Shown: positions 18,405 through 27,019, numbered from the stretch's first letter. The stretch: DNA of 64,000 bases from Svornostia abyssi (GCA_024666565.1 CP088295.1:310001-374000); one strand, 5' to 3'. Made by a program: numbers and translations. Notes: generated by a model from the sequence alone, not told the origin.

Positions 18405-20006
18405 TCACATCCGGAAGACGCCGTAGCCCTCGGCGCCCTCGATGGTCTCGGAATGGCACGCGGACAGCGCGATGCCCAGCACGGTGCGCGTGTCGCGCGG
18501 GTCGATGATCCCGTCGTCGAACACGCGCCCCGACATGGGCAGCGCGAGCGACTCGCGCTCGATCTGCTCCTCGACGGCCTTGCGCATCATCGCGTCGGCG
18601 TCCTCGTCGTACGGCTTGCCACGCGCCTCGGCAGCGGCCCGCGCGACGATCGACAGCACCCCGGCGAGCTGCGCGCCGCCCATCACGGCGATCTTCGCGT
18701 TCGGCCACGTGAAGACGAACCGCGGCCGGTACCCCTGCCCGCTCATCCCGTAGTTGCCCGCGCCGTACGAGCCGCCGACGATCACCGAGATGTGCGGCAC
18801 CGTGGAGTTCGACACCGCGTGGATCATCTGCGCCCCGTGCTTGATGATCCCGCCCTGCTCGTACTGCGCGCCGACCATGTAGCCGGTGACGTTGTGCAGG
18901 AACAGGATCGGCACGCCGGCCTGGTTGCAGAGCTGGATGAACTGCGTGGCCTTCTGCGCCTCTTCGCTGAAGAGGATGCCCTGGACGTTGCCGATGATCC
19001 CGACCGGGAACCCGTGGATCGACGCCCACCCGGTGGTGAGCGCCGCGCCGTACGCGGGCTTGAACTCGTCGTACTCCGAGCCGTCGACGACCCGCGCGAT
19101 GACCTCGCGCATGTCGAACGCCTCCTTGAGGTCGATCGACGCGATCCCAGCCAGCTCCTCGGCGTCGTGCAGCGGCTCGGCGACGGGCAGCTCCGTCGGG
19201 CCCGGTCCGCGCTTGCGCCAGTTCAGGCGGCGCACGACCTGGCGGCAGAGCCGCAGCGCGTCGGGCTCGTCCACCGCGAGGTAGTCGGCCAGGCCGGAGA
19301 CGCGCGCGTGCATCTCGGCGCCGCCGAGCGACTCGTCGTCGGACTCCTCACCCGTCGCCATCTTCACGAGCGGCGGCCCGCCGAGGAAGACCTTCGAGCG
19401 GTCCTTGATGAAGATCGTGAAGTCCGCCATGCCGGGCGTGTAGGCACCGCCCGCCGTCGCGTTGCCGAAGACGACCGCGATGTTCGGGATCCCCGCGCGC
19501 GACATCTCGGCCTGCCGGCGAAAGCCCGCGCCGCCGGGGACGAACGTCTCGCCCTGCGTCGGCAGGTCCGCGCCGCCGGACTCGACGAGGCTGATGAACG
19601 GCAGGCGGTTCTCCTGCGCGACGTCCATCGCGCGCATGACCTTGCGCAGCGTGTACGGGTTCATCGTCCCGCCCTTCACCGTCGCCTCGCTCGCGGTGAC
19701 GACGCACTCCACGCCCTCGATCACCCCGATGCCGGTGATCGTGCTCGCGCCGACGGCGAACTGCGTCTCGAACGCGGCGAACGGGCTGAGCTCGAGAAAG
19801 ACGCTGTCACGGTCGAGCAGGAGCTCGATGCGCTCGCGCGGCAGGAGCTTGCCGCGGGAGCGGTGGCGCTCGACGTAGCGCTCGCCGCCGCCGCCGCGGA
19901 CCTGCTCGAGCAGCTCGTCGAGCTGGCCGACGAGCTCGAGCATGCCCTCGCGCTTGCGCGTGAAGTCCGCCGACGCCGGGTCGACGGTGGTGGTCAGGAC
20001 GGTCAT
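18405..20006 (-). CDS. Acyl-CoA carboxylase beta (carboxyltransferase) subunit
   Basis: A 533-residue carboxyltransferase that moves carboxylate from biotin to an acyl-CoA. It has the crotonase-like halves with [43 protein letters not shown] and [12 protein letters not shown] in the N half, and [28 protein letters not shown] and [18 protein letters not shown] in the C half; the last holds the second oxyanion-hole glycines. These features fit the MCC/GCC class better than propionyl-CoA carboxylase. It overlaps the SDR stop by four bases (ATGA). Whether it takes geranyl-CoA or a shorter branched acyl-CoA cannot be decided by eye. Confidence 0.9.
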   Translation of the reverse strand: MTVLTTTVDPASADFTRKREGMLELVGQLDELLEQVRGGGGERYVERHRSRGKLLPRERIELLLDRDSVFLELSPFAAFETQFAVGASTITGIGVIEGVECVVTASEATVKGGTMNPYTLRKVMRAMDVAQENRLPFISLVESGGADLPTQGETFVPGGAGFRRQAEMSRAGIPNIAVVFGNATAGGAYTPGMADFTIFIKDRSKVFLGGPPLVKMATGEESDDESLGGAEMHARVSGLADYLAVDEPDALRLCRQVVRRLNWRKRGPGPTELPVAEPLHDAEELAGIASIDLKEAFDMREVIARVVDGSEYDEFKPAYGAALTTGWASIHGFPVGIIGNVQGILFSEEAQKATQFIQLCNQAGVPILFLHNVTGYMVGAQYEQGGIIKHGAQMIHAVSNSTVPHISVIVGGSYGAGNYGMSGQGYRPRFVFTWPNAKIAVMGGAQLAGVLSIVARAAAEARGKPYDEDADAMMRKAVEEQIERESLALPMSGRVFDDGIIDPRDTRTVLGIALSACHSETIEGAEGYGVFRM

Positions 20007-20812
20007 GTGCGACGGGCCTCCTGCTCGATGCTTCCGCGTTCGGTGGCGATCTCGCGCGGCGGATAACGGACCTGCGAGACGTCGTGGCCATGGTCGACGT
20101 TGATGACGCTGCCGCTGATCGCCCGGCCGGCGGGCGACACCACGAACGCGATCGTCTGCGCGACCTGCTCCGGCGTGACGAGCTCTCCGGCCAGCACGCT
20201 CTCGGTGTAGTGGTCGCGAAATGCGGCGGGGTACTTCGTCATGAACGTCTCAGTCGCGACGACGCCGGGCGCGACCGCGGACAGCTTGATGCCGAAGCGC
20301 GCCCACTCGATCGCCAGCACCTTCATGAGGTTCTCCACCCCGGCGCGCGCGGCCGACGAGTGCGCCATGCCCGCGAGGCCGGTGTGCGGGGTGAGGGTGA
20401 CGCTCACCACGCGCCCGCCGTTCCCGCTCGGGATGAACGCCTTCGTGGCGACCGCGTGGGTCATGAGCCACGTGCCCTCGAGGTTCAGCCGCACGACGGT
20501 GCGAAAGCCCTTCGGCGTGATGTCCTCGGCCGGGGAGAGGAACTGACCGCCCGCGTTGTTGACGAGGATGTTGATGCGCCCGTGCCGGGCGAGGACCTCG
20601 TCGACGAGCGCGTCGACCTGATCCTCCTCGCGGATGTCGCACGTGATGCCCGCGATGCGGCCGTGCGGTTCGAGCGCCCCGGTCTCGTCCAGGGGCTCCT
20701 GGCGCCGGCCGCAGATGACGACCGTCGCCCCGTGGCCCGCCAGCTCGAGCGCGGTGGCCCGGCCGATGCCGGACCCGCCACCCGTCACGATCGCGACCTG
20801 CCCGTCGAGCAT
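20003..20812 (-). CDS. SDR family oxidoreductase (AtuB/AtuG-like position)
   Basis: A short-chain dehydrogenase of 269 residues. The cofactor motif TGGGSGIGRA, the NNAG motif in LVNNAGGQFLSPAED, and the catalytic region with Ser-Val at SVTLTPHTGLAGM are present. The usual YxxxK is altered: the segment reads AHSSAARAGVENLMK, so the canonical Tyr is replaced by Ser (SAARA), the pattern of 2,4-dienoyl-CoA reductase-like SDRs. A dienoyl-CoA reductase or enoyl-type role is therefore as plausible as an alcohol dehydrogenase. The start codon shares one base with the acyl-CoA dehydrogenase stop (TGATG), and its own stop overlaps the carboxylase beta start. Confidence 0.87.
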   Translation of the reverse strand: MLDGQVAIVTGGGSGIGRATALELAGHGATVVICGRRQEPLDETGALEPHGRIAGITCDIREEDQVDALVDEVLARHGRINILVNNAGGQFLSPAEDITPKGFRTVVRLNLEGTWLMTHAVATKAFIPSGNGGRVVSVTLTPHTGLAGMAHSSAARAGVENLMKVLAIEWARFGIKLSAVAPGVVATETFMTKYPAAFRDHYTESVLAGELVTPEQVAQTIAFVVSPAGRAISGSVINVDHGHDVSQVRYPPREIATERGSIEQEARRT

Positions 20813-21996
20813 CAGTAGGACTTGGGCAGACCGAGGCTGTGCTGGGCGACGTGGTTGAGCACCATCTGCTCGCTCACCGGCGCGGTGCGCATGAGGCGCG
20901 CCGGCCACCACATGTCCGACATGCCGTACTCCAGCGCGAAGCCGTTGCCGCCGTGGGCCTGGATGCCGGCGTCGACCGCGTGGACCGCGGCCTTCGCAGC
21001 GGCGTACTTCGCCATGTTCGACGCCTCGCCCGCGAGCGGGGAGCCCGCGTCGAAGAGCACCGCGGCCTTCTGCGTCATGAGGCGCGTCATCTCCATCTCG
21101 ACCTTCGCCTCGGCGAGCGGGTGCGCGACGGACTGGTGCGCGCCGATCGGCTGGCCCCACACCTCCCGCTCATTGGCGTACTTCGTCGCCTGGTCGATCG
21201 CGCGGCGCGCCATGCCGTTCGCGAGCGCCGCGGCGATGATCCGCTCGGGGTTCAGCGCGTCGAACAGCACGCCGAGCCCGGCCTCCTCGCCGCCGAGCAG
21301 CCGGTCGGCCTCGACGACGACGTCGTCGAAGTACAGCGTCCACTGCTTGTCCGGCCCGAGGTAGGGCATCGGAATCTCGTCGCGGGAGAAGCCGGGACCG
21401 TCGACGTCGATGATCGCGAGCGTCGGCTTACCGAGCGTGCCGTCGTCGTGGCGAAGGCGGGACACGACGAGGATCCCCTCCGCGTCCTCGACACCGGAGA
21501 TGTAGGTCTTCTGCCCGCGCAGGAGGTAGCGGTCGCCGTCCCGGCGCAGCTCGGTGCGCAGGTTGTGGCTGTTCGTTCCGGCGTCCGGCTCGGTGATCGC
21601 GAACGCGAGCTTCGTGGTGCCCGCCGCGACGCCGCGCAGCCAGCGTTCCTTCTGCGCGTCGGTGCCGTGGCGCGGCAGGATCGATCCGGACATCGCGGAG
21701 GAGACGACGAGCATGAGCGTCGCGCCACCGGCGGCCGCCAGCTCCTCGCCGACGAGCTGCAGGCCCCACATGCCCAGGCCGCCGCCGCCCCACTCCTCGG
21801 GCACGTTGATGCCGACGAAGCCCTGCTCGGCGAGCGCCTTCCACATCGCGCTGGGCGGCTCGCCCGCCTCGTAGCACCGGCGTGCGTAGTCAGCACCGAA
21901 GCCCTCGACGATGTCGCGCACGGCGGTGCGGATGGCCAGCTCCTCGTCGCTGGGGACGAGCGGCAGGGAGATCGTGGTGTCAGTGGTCGCGCTCAT
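20812..21996 (-). CDS. Acyl-CoA dehydrogenase (AtuD-like position)
   Basis: First gene of the operon; about 394 residues. It introduces a trans-2,3 double bond into an acyl-CoA using FAD. Visible blocks are VPEEWGGGGLGMWGLQLVGEE, FAITEPDAGTNSHNL (flavin/substrate loop), GQKTYISGVEDAEG and the C-terminal QAHGGNGFALEYGMSDMWW. I place the start at ATG 21996 (MSATTDTTISL). A TTG at 22011 would add five residues but lies inside the operator palindrome. The start codon touches operator 1, so repressor binding would block transcription directly. In Pseudomonas the equivalent step oxidises citronellyl-CoA. Confidence 0.9.
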   Translation of the reverse strand: MSATTDTTISLPLVPSDEELAIRTAVRDIVEGFGADYARRCYEAGEPPSAMWKALAEQGFVGINVPEEWGGGGLGMWGLQLVGEELAAAGGATLMLVVSSAMSGSILPRHGTDAQKERWLRGVAAGTTKLAFAITEPDAGTNSHNLRTELRRDGDRYLLRGQKTYISGVEDAEGILVVSRLRHDDGTLGKPTLAIIDVDGPGFSRDEIPMPYLGPDKQWTLYFDDVVVEADRLLGGEEAGLGVLFDALNPERIIAAALANGMARRAIDQATKYANEREVWGQPIGAHQSVAHPLAEAKVEMEMTRLMTQKAAVLFDAGSPLAGEASNMAKYAAAKAAVHAVDAGIQAHGGNGFALEYGMSDMWWPARLMRTAPVSEQMVLNHVAQHSLGLPKSY

Positions 21997-22011
21997 TGAA
22001 TGGACATTCAA
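21996..22011. promoter_or_regulatory. TetR operator 1 of the Atu-like operon
   Basis: The 16-bp palindrome TTGAATGGACATTCAA has 7-bp perfect arms around GA. It overlaps the start codon of the acyl-CoA dehydrogenase on the minus strand. A second copy lies 22 bp to the right, two helical turns away on the same face. Confidence 0.8.
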
Positions 22012-22017
22012 CCAGAT

Positions 22018-22033
22018 TTGAATGGGCGTTCAA
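22018..22033. promoter_or_regulatory. TetR operator 2 of the Atu-like operon
   Basis: TTGAATGGGCGTTCAA, the same palindrome as 21996-22011 with two differences from it (consensus TTGAATGnnCrTTCAA). It lies just before a CAATCT -10-like box and the TetR start at 22047, so it should autoregulate that gene. Confidence 0.8.
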
Positions 22034-22046
22034 TCAATCTGCGAGA

Positions 22047-22712
22047 ATGCCCGCGATGTCAAGGTCTGCAGGCGCGCTTCCCCCACCCGATCTTCCACCC
22101 CGCGGCGCGGAGATCACGCGCGAGAAGCTGCTGCAGGCCACACACGAGCTGCTGTTCGAACACGGTGGCGAGGAGCCGTCCGTGAGCCAGATCTGCGAGC
22201 GCGCCGACGTGCGCGTGGCGATGGTGAGCTACTGCTTCGGGAGCAAGGCCGGCCTGCTCGAGGCCCTCGGCGCCCGCGCCGTCTCGCAGATGATGGGCGA
22301 GGAGCAGCGGCTCATCGAACTGGGCCTGCCGCCGCAGGAGGCGCTCGCGCTGCACGTCCGCGCGATGGTGCGCAACTTCGTCCGCTTCCCGTACATGAGC
22401 TCGCTCAGTGAGCGGATCTCCGCGGGTGACGCGACCGCCACGGGCATGGCGCAGACCGTCGCCCGCCCGACGATCGCGTTCTACCGCGACCTCCTCGACC
22501 AGGGAGTGGAACAGGGCGCGTTCCGCGCCGGCGTCGACCCGACCCTGCTGCTCTTCTCGATCGTCGGGATGTGCGAGTTCCTGTTCAGCGCCCGGTCGTG
22601 GGTCCAGGACACCGGCGAGACGCTCGACAACAACCTGGTGGACCGGTTCGCCGACCACACGGTCGAGCTGCTGCTGCACGGTCTGGGCGCCGCACCCGCC
22701 GGCGACGGTTGA
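22047..22712 (+). CDS. TetR/AcrR family regulator (AtuR-like by position)
   Basis: A 221-residue repressor. The N-terminal helix-turn-helix reads REKLLQATHELLFEHGGEEPSVSQICERADVRVAMVSYCFGSKAGLL, given here in fragments: the recognition helix is around ADVRVAMVSYCFGSK. The C-terminal ligand domain is alpha-helical and ends in a FADHTVELLLHGLG helix. It is divergent from the Atu-like operon with two matched palindromes between them, the same layout as Pseudomonas atuR-atuA. A terpene acyl-CoA or alcohol is the expected inducer, by inference. An alternative ATG at 22056 removes three residues. Confidence 0.88.
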   Translation: MPAMSRSAGALPPPDLPPRGAEITREKLLQATHELLFEHGGEEPSVSQICERADVRVAMVSYCFGSKAGLLEALGARAVSQMMGEEQRLIELGLPPQEALALHVRAMVRNFVRFPYMSSLSERISAGDATATGMAQTVARPTIAFYRDLLDQGVEQGAFRAGVDPTLLLFSIVGMCEFLFSARSWVQDTGETLDNNLVDRFADHTVELLLHGLGAAPAGDG

Positions 22713-22733
22713 ACGTCGGGCGGGCGGGGTGGG

Positions 22734-23333
22734 CTACGCCCGCGCGACGTCCGCGGTCAGCCGCTCGACCCCCGGCATGATCGTGTCCACGATCAGGTCG
22801 TGCGCCTGCTCGCGCGTGATGCGGTCGTACTGCAGCCACTGCACCACGACCGCCTCGCCGAAGCCGGCCCACGCGCGGACCGTGGCAAGCGTCTCGTCCG
22901 CGATCTCGCCGACCGGGCCGAGGCCGAGCACCGCGACGAGCCGCCGGGCGGTCTCCTCACGCGCCTCCTCGATGATCGCCGCGATCTCGCCGTCGCCCAT
23001 GCTCGTGGCGGCGCGCAGCGACATCTCCCAGACCTCGCGGTCGCGTTCGATGAGGTCGAGCCAGGCGTCGAGGCTCTCAAGCAGCCGCGCCCGCGGCGTC
23101 GCGCCCTGGACGTAGTCGGGCACCGGGAACGACTCGACGCTCGTCACCTCGCGGACGACTTCCAGGTAGACGCCGCGCTTGGTGCCGAAGTAGTGGTTGA
23201 TGAGCCCGCGCGCGACCCCCGCCTCGTCGGCGATGGCGTCGAGCGACACGTCCTCGTACGGGCGCGCGCGGAAGAGCCGCGTGGCCGCTGCGAGGATCCG
23301 ATCCTCCCGAGTTGCTGAGCCGCCAGTACTCAT
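22734..23333 (-). CDS. TetR/AcrR family regulator of the monooxygenase/SDR genes
   Basis: A 199-residue repressor. Its N-terminal DNA-binding domain reads ILAAATRLFRARPYEDVSLD, then IADEAGVARGLINHYFGTKR, a textbook TetR helix-turn-helix; the remainder is an all-helical ligand domain. It is divergent from the flavin monooxygenase at 23370 with 36 bases between, and an operator-like palindrome (23333-23347) overlaps its own start codon. A better copy of that palindrome precedes the SDR at 24875-25750, so the likely regulon is itself, the monooxygenase and the SDR. The inducer is unknown. Confidence 0.9.
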   Translation of the reverse strand: MSTGGSATREDRILAAATRLFRARPYEDVSLDAIADEAGVARGLINHYFGTKRGVYLEVVREVTSVESFPVPDYVQGATPRARLLESLDAWLDLIERDREVWEMSLRAATSMGDGEIAAIIEEAREETARRLVAVLGLGPVGEIADETLATVRAWAGFGEAVVVQWLQYDRITREQAHDLIVDTIMPGVERLTADVARA

Positions 23334-23347
23334 TGGCCGTTCGCCAG
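23333..23347. promoter_or_regulatory. Operator of the second TetR, between it and the monooxygenase
   Basis: TTGGCCGTTCGCCAG matches 12 of 15 positions of the perfect palindrome TTGGCGGTCCGCCAA at 25772-25786. It covers the TetR start codon and the -35 region of the monooxygenase (-10 TACGGT at 23357-23362). Confidence 0.65.
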
Positions 23348-23369
23348 TCTAGTTGGTACGGTCGATGCC

Positions 23370-24869
23370 ATGAGCGGACCCACTGCCGTCGGCCCGCGTG
23401 TCGCCATCATCGGCGCGGGCCTCTCCGGGCTCGCCATGGCCATGGCCATGCAGGACGCAGGCATGCAGGGGTTCACCATCTTCGAGAAGGCCCAGGATGT
23501 CGGCGGCACCTGGCGCGAGAACCAGTACCCGGGCCTGACCTGCGATGTCCCCGGGCGCTTCTACCAATTCCACGACGCGCCGAACCCGGACTGGTCGCAT
23601 CGGTATGCCGCCGGCTGGGAGATCCACCGATACATCCGCCGGGTCGTCTCCGATCGCGGGCTGGCGCCGCACATCCGCTTCGGCAGCGAGGTGACCGAGG
23701 CGCGCTGGGAGGACGACCACTGGCACCTGCGCACGAGCGACGGCGACGAACACACCGCCGACGTGGTCGTCGCCGCGACCGGCGTGCTGCACCAGCCGCG
23801 CCTGCCGAGCATCGACGGCATGGCGACGTTCGCCGGCCCCTCGTTTCACTCCGCGCGCTGGCAGCACGACGTCCCGCTCGAGGGCAAGCGGATCGCCGTC
23901 GTCGGCACCGGGTCGACGAGCGCGCAGATCGTCGGGGCACTTGCCGGCACTGCGAGCCACATCGACGTGTACCAGCGCTCCCGCCACTGGGTCGTCGAGA
24001 TGCCGAACCCGCGCTACTCACGCCTCACCCGCGCCCTGCTGCGCCGGTTCCCGCGGCTCAACATGCTCGGCTACCACGCGCATCGCGCGGTCCTGTTCGA
24101 CTGGCTGGCGCAGGGCGTCGTCGAACCGGGGCTCGCGCGACGCGTCTTCCAGGGGATCGCGCGGCGGAACTTCGCCAAGCATGTGCAGGACCCCGAGCTC
24201 CGCGCGCAGATCGAGCCGGACTACCCGCCGTTGTGCAAGCGGCTGATCATCGCGCCGAACTACCTCACCGCGCTGCAACGGCCCGACGTCGACCTCGTCA
24301 CCGAGCACATCGACCGCATCGAACCGGAGGGGATCCGCACGCGGGACGGCGCGCTGCACCGCGCTGACGTGATCGTCTACGCGACCGGGTTCGACGCCGC
24401 CGCATTCATGCGGCCCATGGCCATCACCGGCAGGGACGGGCTGACGCTCGCAGAGGCGTGGGAGGACGGCCCGCGCGCGTACCGGTCCGTCGCGCTGCCG
24501 GGGTTCCCGAACCTCTTCACGCTGCAGGGGCCGCACAGCCCGGTCGGCAACTACTCACTGGTGCGCATCGCCGAGACGCAGGTGCACTTCGTCATGGAGT
24601 GGCTGCGGCAGATGCGCGCCGGGGAGATCACCGCCGTCGCCCCGCGCGAGGACGCCACGGACGCCTACTACCGCGACCTGCGCGCGGCGATCCCGAACAC
24701 CGTGTGGGACACGGGCTGTCGCAGCTGGTACCACGACGCCGAGGGCAACGTCCAGCTCTGGCCGTGGACGGCCAAGCGCCATCGCGAGATGCTCGCACAC
24801 CCGATCCCCGAGCACTTCGAGATCGAGCGGCCGGCCGTGGCGGACGCGGCGCTCAGCCCCTCAGGGTGA
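23370..24869 (+). CDS. Flavin-containing monooxygenase, Baeyer-Villiger type
   Basis: A 499-residue NADPH- and FAD-dependent monooxygenase. The FAD motif is IIGAGLSGLAMAMAMQDAG, then KAQDVGGTWRENQYPGLTCDVP, typical of BVMOs. The family fingerprint FAGPSFHSARW (about residues 154-164) fits FxGxxxHxxxW, and the NADPH motif VVGTGSTSAQIV follows. Later ATGFDAAAFMRP is the usual C-terminal ATG motif. It would insert oxygen next to a ketone or hydroxylate a lipophilic substrate. TACGGT at 23357-23362 stands seven bases before the ATG, so the mRNA is probably leaderless and under the TetR at 22734. Confidence 0.92.
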   Translation: MSGPTAVGPRVAIIGAGLSGLAMAMAMQDAGMQGFTIFEKAQDVGGTWRENQYPGLTCDVPGRFYQFHDAPNPDWSHRYAAGWEIHRYIRRVVSDRGLAPHIRFGSEVTEARWEDDHWHLRTSDGDEHTADVVVAATGVLHQPRLPSIDGMATFAGPSFHSARWQHDVPLEGKRIAVVGTGSTSAQIVGALAGTASHIDVYQRSRHWVVEMPNPRYSRLTRALLRRFPRLNMLGYHAHRAVLFDWLAQGVVEPGLARRVFQGIARRNFAKHVQDPELRAQIEPDYPPLCKRLIIAPNYLTALQRPDVDLVTEHIDRIEPEGIRTRDGALHRADVIVYATGFDAAAFMRPMAITGRDGLTLAEAWEDGPRAYRSVALPGFPNLFTLQGPHSPVGNYSLVRIAETQVHFVMEWLRQMRAGEITAVAPREDATDAYYRDLRAAIPNTVWDTGCRSWYHDAEGNVQLWPWTAKRHREMLAHPIPEHFEIERPAVADAALSPSG

Positions 24870-24874
24870 GGACG

Positions 24875-25750
24875 TCACTCCTCCTTGCCCGAGCCGAGCA
24901 TGGCCGGCGTGTCCGTCGAGATGCGGTCCAGGTACTTCTGGCGGTCAGGGCTGCCGAGCGCGTCGATCATCAGACGGTCGCCCTTCGTGACCTTCGCGAT
25001 GGCGTCGTTGAGGCGCATGGGCATGATGGCCGTCGTCTTGTAGATCGCCTGCGTCGACTTCGGGCACCAGACCTCGTACCGGCGGGTCTCGATCGCCTCG
25101 ACGATGGCGTCCGCGACGTCCTCGGGCTGCAGCGCCTTGACGCCGCGCGTGTCCGGCACGCCGTCCGTCAGCTCGGTGCGGACGATCACCGGCATGACGA
25201 CGGAGACGTCGACCGGCGTGTCCTTCAGCTCGCCGCGCATCGCGCCGGTGATGCCCACGACCGCGTGCTTCGTGCCGCAGTAAGTGGCGATGCCGGGGAC
25301 CGGGAACTTGCCGGCGGACGAGGCGACGTTGATGACGTGACCGCGGCCGCGCTCGAGCATCCGGGGGATGACGGAACGCATGCCGTTGATCGGCCCCATG
25401 ACGTTGATGGAGAACTGGCGCTGGATGCTCGCCTCGTCCTCTTCGAGGAACCACGTCGTCGGCATGATCCCGGCGTTGTTGATGAAGACGTCGATCGGGC
25501 CGAGCTGCTCCTCGGTCTGCTCGACGAACGCATCGACCGACGTCCGGTCGGTCACGTCGAGGAGCAGGGCGATCGTTCCGCCGCCGAGTTCCTGCGCGGT
25601 CTGCGTGGCCAGCGCGATGTCGACGTCGCCGATCGCAACCTTCGCTCCGCGCGCGATCAGCGCGCGCGCCGTTGCCTTGCCGATGCCGCGCGCCGCGCCG
25701 GTGATCGCGACGACCTTGCCGGGGATGGGCTGCTGGGTGCGTGAAGACAC
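24875..25750 (-). CDS. SDR family oxidoreductase
   Basis: A 291-residue short-chain dehydrogenase. It has the cofactor loop TGAARGIGKAT, an acidic residue after strand 2 (IGDVD) indicating NAD preference, the NNAG motif in FINNAGIMPT, and the catalytic Ser/Tyr/Lys in VASSAGKFPVPGIATYCGTKHA (YCGTK). The C-terminus is extended by about 50 residues. GTG at 25750 is the best in-frame start; the promoter carries the perfect 15-bp operator 25772-25786. It converges with the monooxygenase (five bases between stops). Together they could interconvert an alcohol and ketone and then oxygenate the ketone. Confidence 0.9.
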   Translation of the reverse strand: MSSRTQQPIPGKVVAITGAARGIGKATARALIARGAKVAIGDVDIALATQTAQELGGGTIALLLDVTDRTSVDAFVEQTEEQLGPIDVFINNAGIMPTTWFLEEDEASIQRQFSINVMGPINGMRSVIPRMLERGRGHVINVASSAGKFPVPGIATYCGTKHAVVGITGAMRGELKDTPVDVSVVMPVIVRTELTDGVPDTRGVKALQPEDVADAIVEAIETRRYEVWCPKSTQAIYKTTAIMPMRLNDAIAKVTKGDRLMIDALGSPDRQKYLDRISTDTPAMLGSGKEE

Positions 25751-25771
25751 TTGTCCGTCCGTTCGTACATG

Positions 25772-25786
25772 TTGGCGGTCCGCCAA
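25772..25786. promoter_or_regulatory. Perfect 15-bp operator upstream of the SDR
   Basis: TTGGCGGTCCGCCAA has 7-bp arms around a single T. It lies 21 bases upstream of the SDR start at 25750 and matches the site between the TetR and monooxygenase at 23333-23347. Confidence 0.75.
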
Positions 25787-25825
25787 TCCTTCTGGCACGC
25801 TACCACGTGCCCAGACGCGACGTCG

Positions 25826-25854
25826 TTACAAACCGAACAGGTGCTTTGTAAACT
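25826..25854 (+). promoter_or_regulatory. Promoter with overlapping inverted repeat, upstream of the CoA-transferase-family gene
   Basis: A TTACAA -35-like box (25826-25831) and a TAAACT -10 box (25849-25854) are separated by 17 bp. The same bases hold TTACAAA and TTTGTAA as 7-bp inverted arms 12 bp apart, so a dimeric regulator could bind across the promoter. The AT-rich repeat stands out against the GC-rich background. Confidence 0.55.
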
Positions 25855-25879
25855 GCGCGACCCACCCGAGAGGAGCCAC

Positions 25880-26962
25880 GTGGGACCACTGCAGGGAGTC
25901 AAGATCGTCGAGATCGCGGGTATCGGGCCCGGCCCGTTCGCTGCCATGCTGCTGGCCGACATGGGCGCGGACGTCATCCGCATCGACCGTCCCGGCGGCT
26001 CACCCGCCTTCGGCGCCGGTGACCCCACGCTGCGCGGCCGCCCGATCGTCGCCGCGGACCTCAAGACCGACGAGGGCAAGGACCTGGTTCGCGCCCTCGC
26101 CGACCAGGCCGACGCGCTCATCGAGGGCAACCGCCCGGGCGTCATGGAGCGCCTCGGCCTGGGTCCCGACGAGCTGCTCGCGCGCAACCCGAAGCTCGTC
26201 TACGGCCGCATGACCGGCTACGGCCAGGACGGGCCGCTGTCGAGCGTCGCCGGGCACGACATCAACTACATCTCGATCTCCGGCGTGCTCGGCGCCATCG
26301 CGCGCAAGGGCGAGCGCCCGCTGTTCCCGATCAACCTGGCCGGGGACTACGGCGGCGGCGCGATGTTCCTCGTCGTCGGCGTCCTCGCCGGCATCCTCGA
26401 GGCGCGGACGAGCGGCAAGGGCCAGGTCGTCGACGCCGCGATGACCGACGGGTCGGCCCTGCTCACGGCGATGATGTACGGCATGCGCGCCGTGAACATG
26501 TGGAACGACGAGGCGGGAACGAACCTCCTGGACTCCGGCGCGCACTTCTACGAGGTCTACGAGGCCAAGGACGGCGGCCACGTCGCCATCGGCGCGATCG
26601 AGCCGCAGTTCTACGCCGAGCTGCTGCGCCTGCTGGAGATCCCGGCCGAGGAGATGCCGCAGTTCGACATGGCGCGCTGGCCGGAGTTCAAGGAGCGAAT
26701 CGCCGCGATCATCGCCACGAAGACGCGCGAGGAGTGGGCGGCGATCCTCGAGCCCGCCGAGGCCTGCGCCACCGCCGTCTACGGGTTCGGCGACGCGCAC
26801 GAGCACCCGCACAACGTCGCGCGCGGGACGTTCATCGAGCGCAGCGGCGTGGTGCAGCCGGCGCCCGCGCCGCGCTTCGACCGGACACCCAGCGAGATCC
26901 GCGACGCGCCGAGCGCCGAGGAGGCGCTCGCATCCTGGGGCATCCAGGCGCCGGTGGGCTGA
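25880..26962 (+). CDS. CaiB/BaiF family CoA protein, alpha-methylacyl-CoA racemase-like
   Basis: A 360-residue class III CoA-transferase-fold protein. The start LQGVKIVEIAGIGPGPFAAM and LADMGADVIRIDRPGG are family-typical. Racemase-type residues are visible: the His in VAGHDINYISISG (near residue 126) and the Asp in NLAGDYGGGAMF (near residue 156). This favours an alpha-methylacyl-CoA racemase, which inverts the 2-methyl centre so that branched acyl-CoAs can enter beta-oxidation, over a formyl-CoA transferase. That suits the branched-lipid genes around it. GTG at 25880 follows GAGAGGAG at a good distance, so here the mRNA has a leader. Confidence 0.87.
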   Translation: MGPLQGVKIVEIAGIGPGPFAAMLLADMGADVIRIDRPGGSPAFGAGDPTLRGRPIVAADLKTDEGKDLVRALADQADALIEGNRPGVMERLGLGPDELLARNPKLVYGRMTGYGQDGPLSSVAGHDINYISISGVLGAIARKGERPLFPINLAGDYGGGAMFLVVGVLAGILEARTSGKGQVVDAAMTDGSALLTAMMYGMRAVNMWNDEAGTNLLDSGAHFYEVYEAKDGGHVAIGAIEPQFYAELLRLLEIPAEEMPQFDMARWPEFKERIAAIIATKTREEWAAILEPAEACATAVYGFGDAHEHPHNVARGTFIERSGVVQPAPAPRFDRTPSEIRDAPSAEEALASWGIQAPVG

Positions 26963-26982
26963 CCGGCCGTACTCTGCCGCGT

Positions 26983-27019
26983 CGCGGGCACGGGGGCGCA
27001 CGGATGCGCCCGTGCCGCG
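26983..27019 (+). terminator. Hairpin after the racemase-like gene
   Basis: GC-rich stem: GCACGGG and GCGCA on the left pair with TGCGC and CCGTGC on the right around a CGGA loop, with one bulged G. It starts 21 bases after the stop at 26962. There is no T-tract. Confidence 0.6.
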
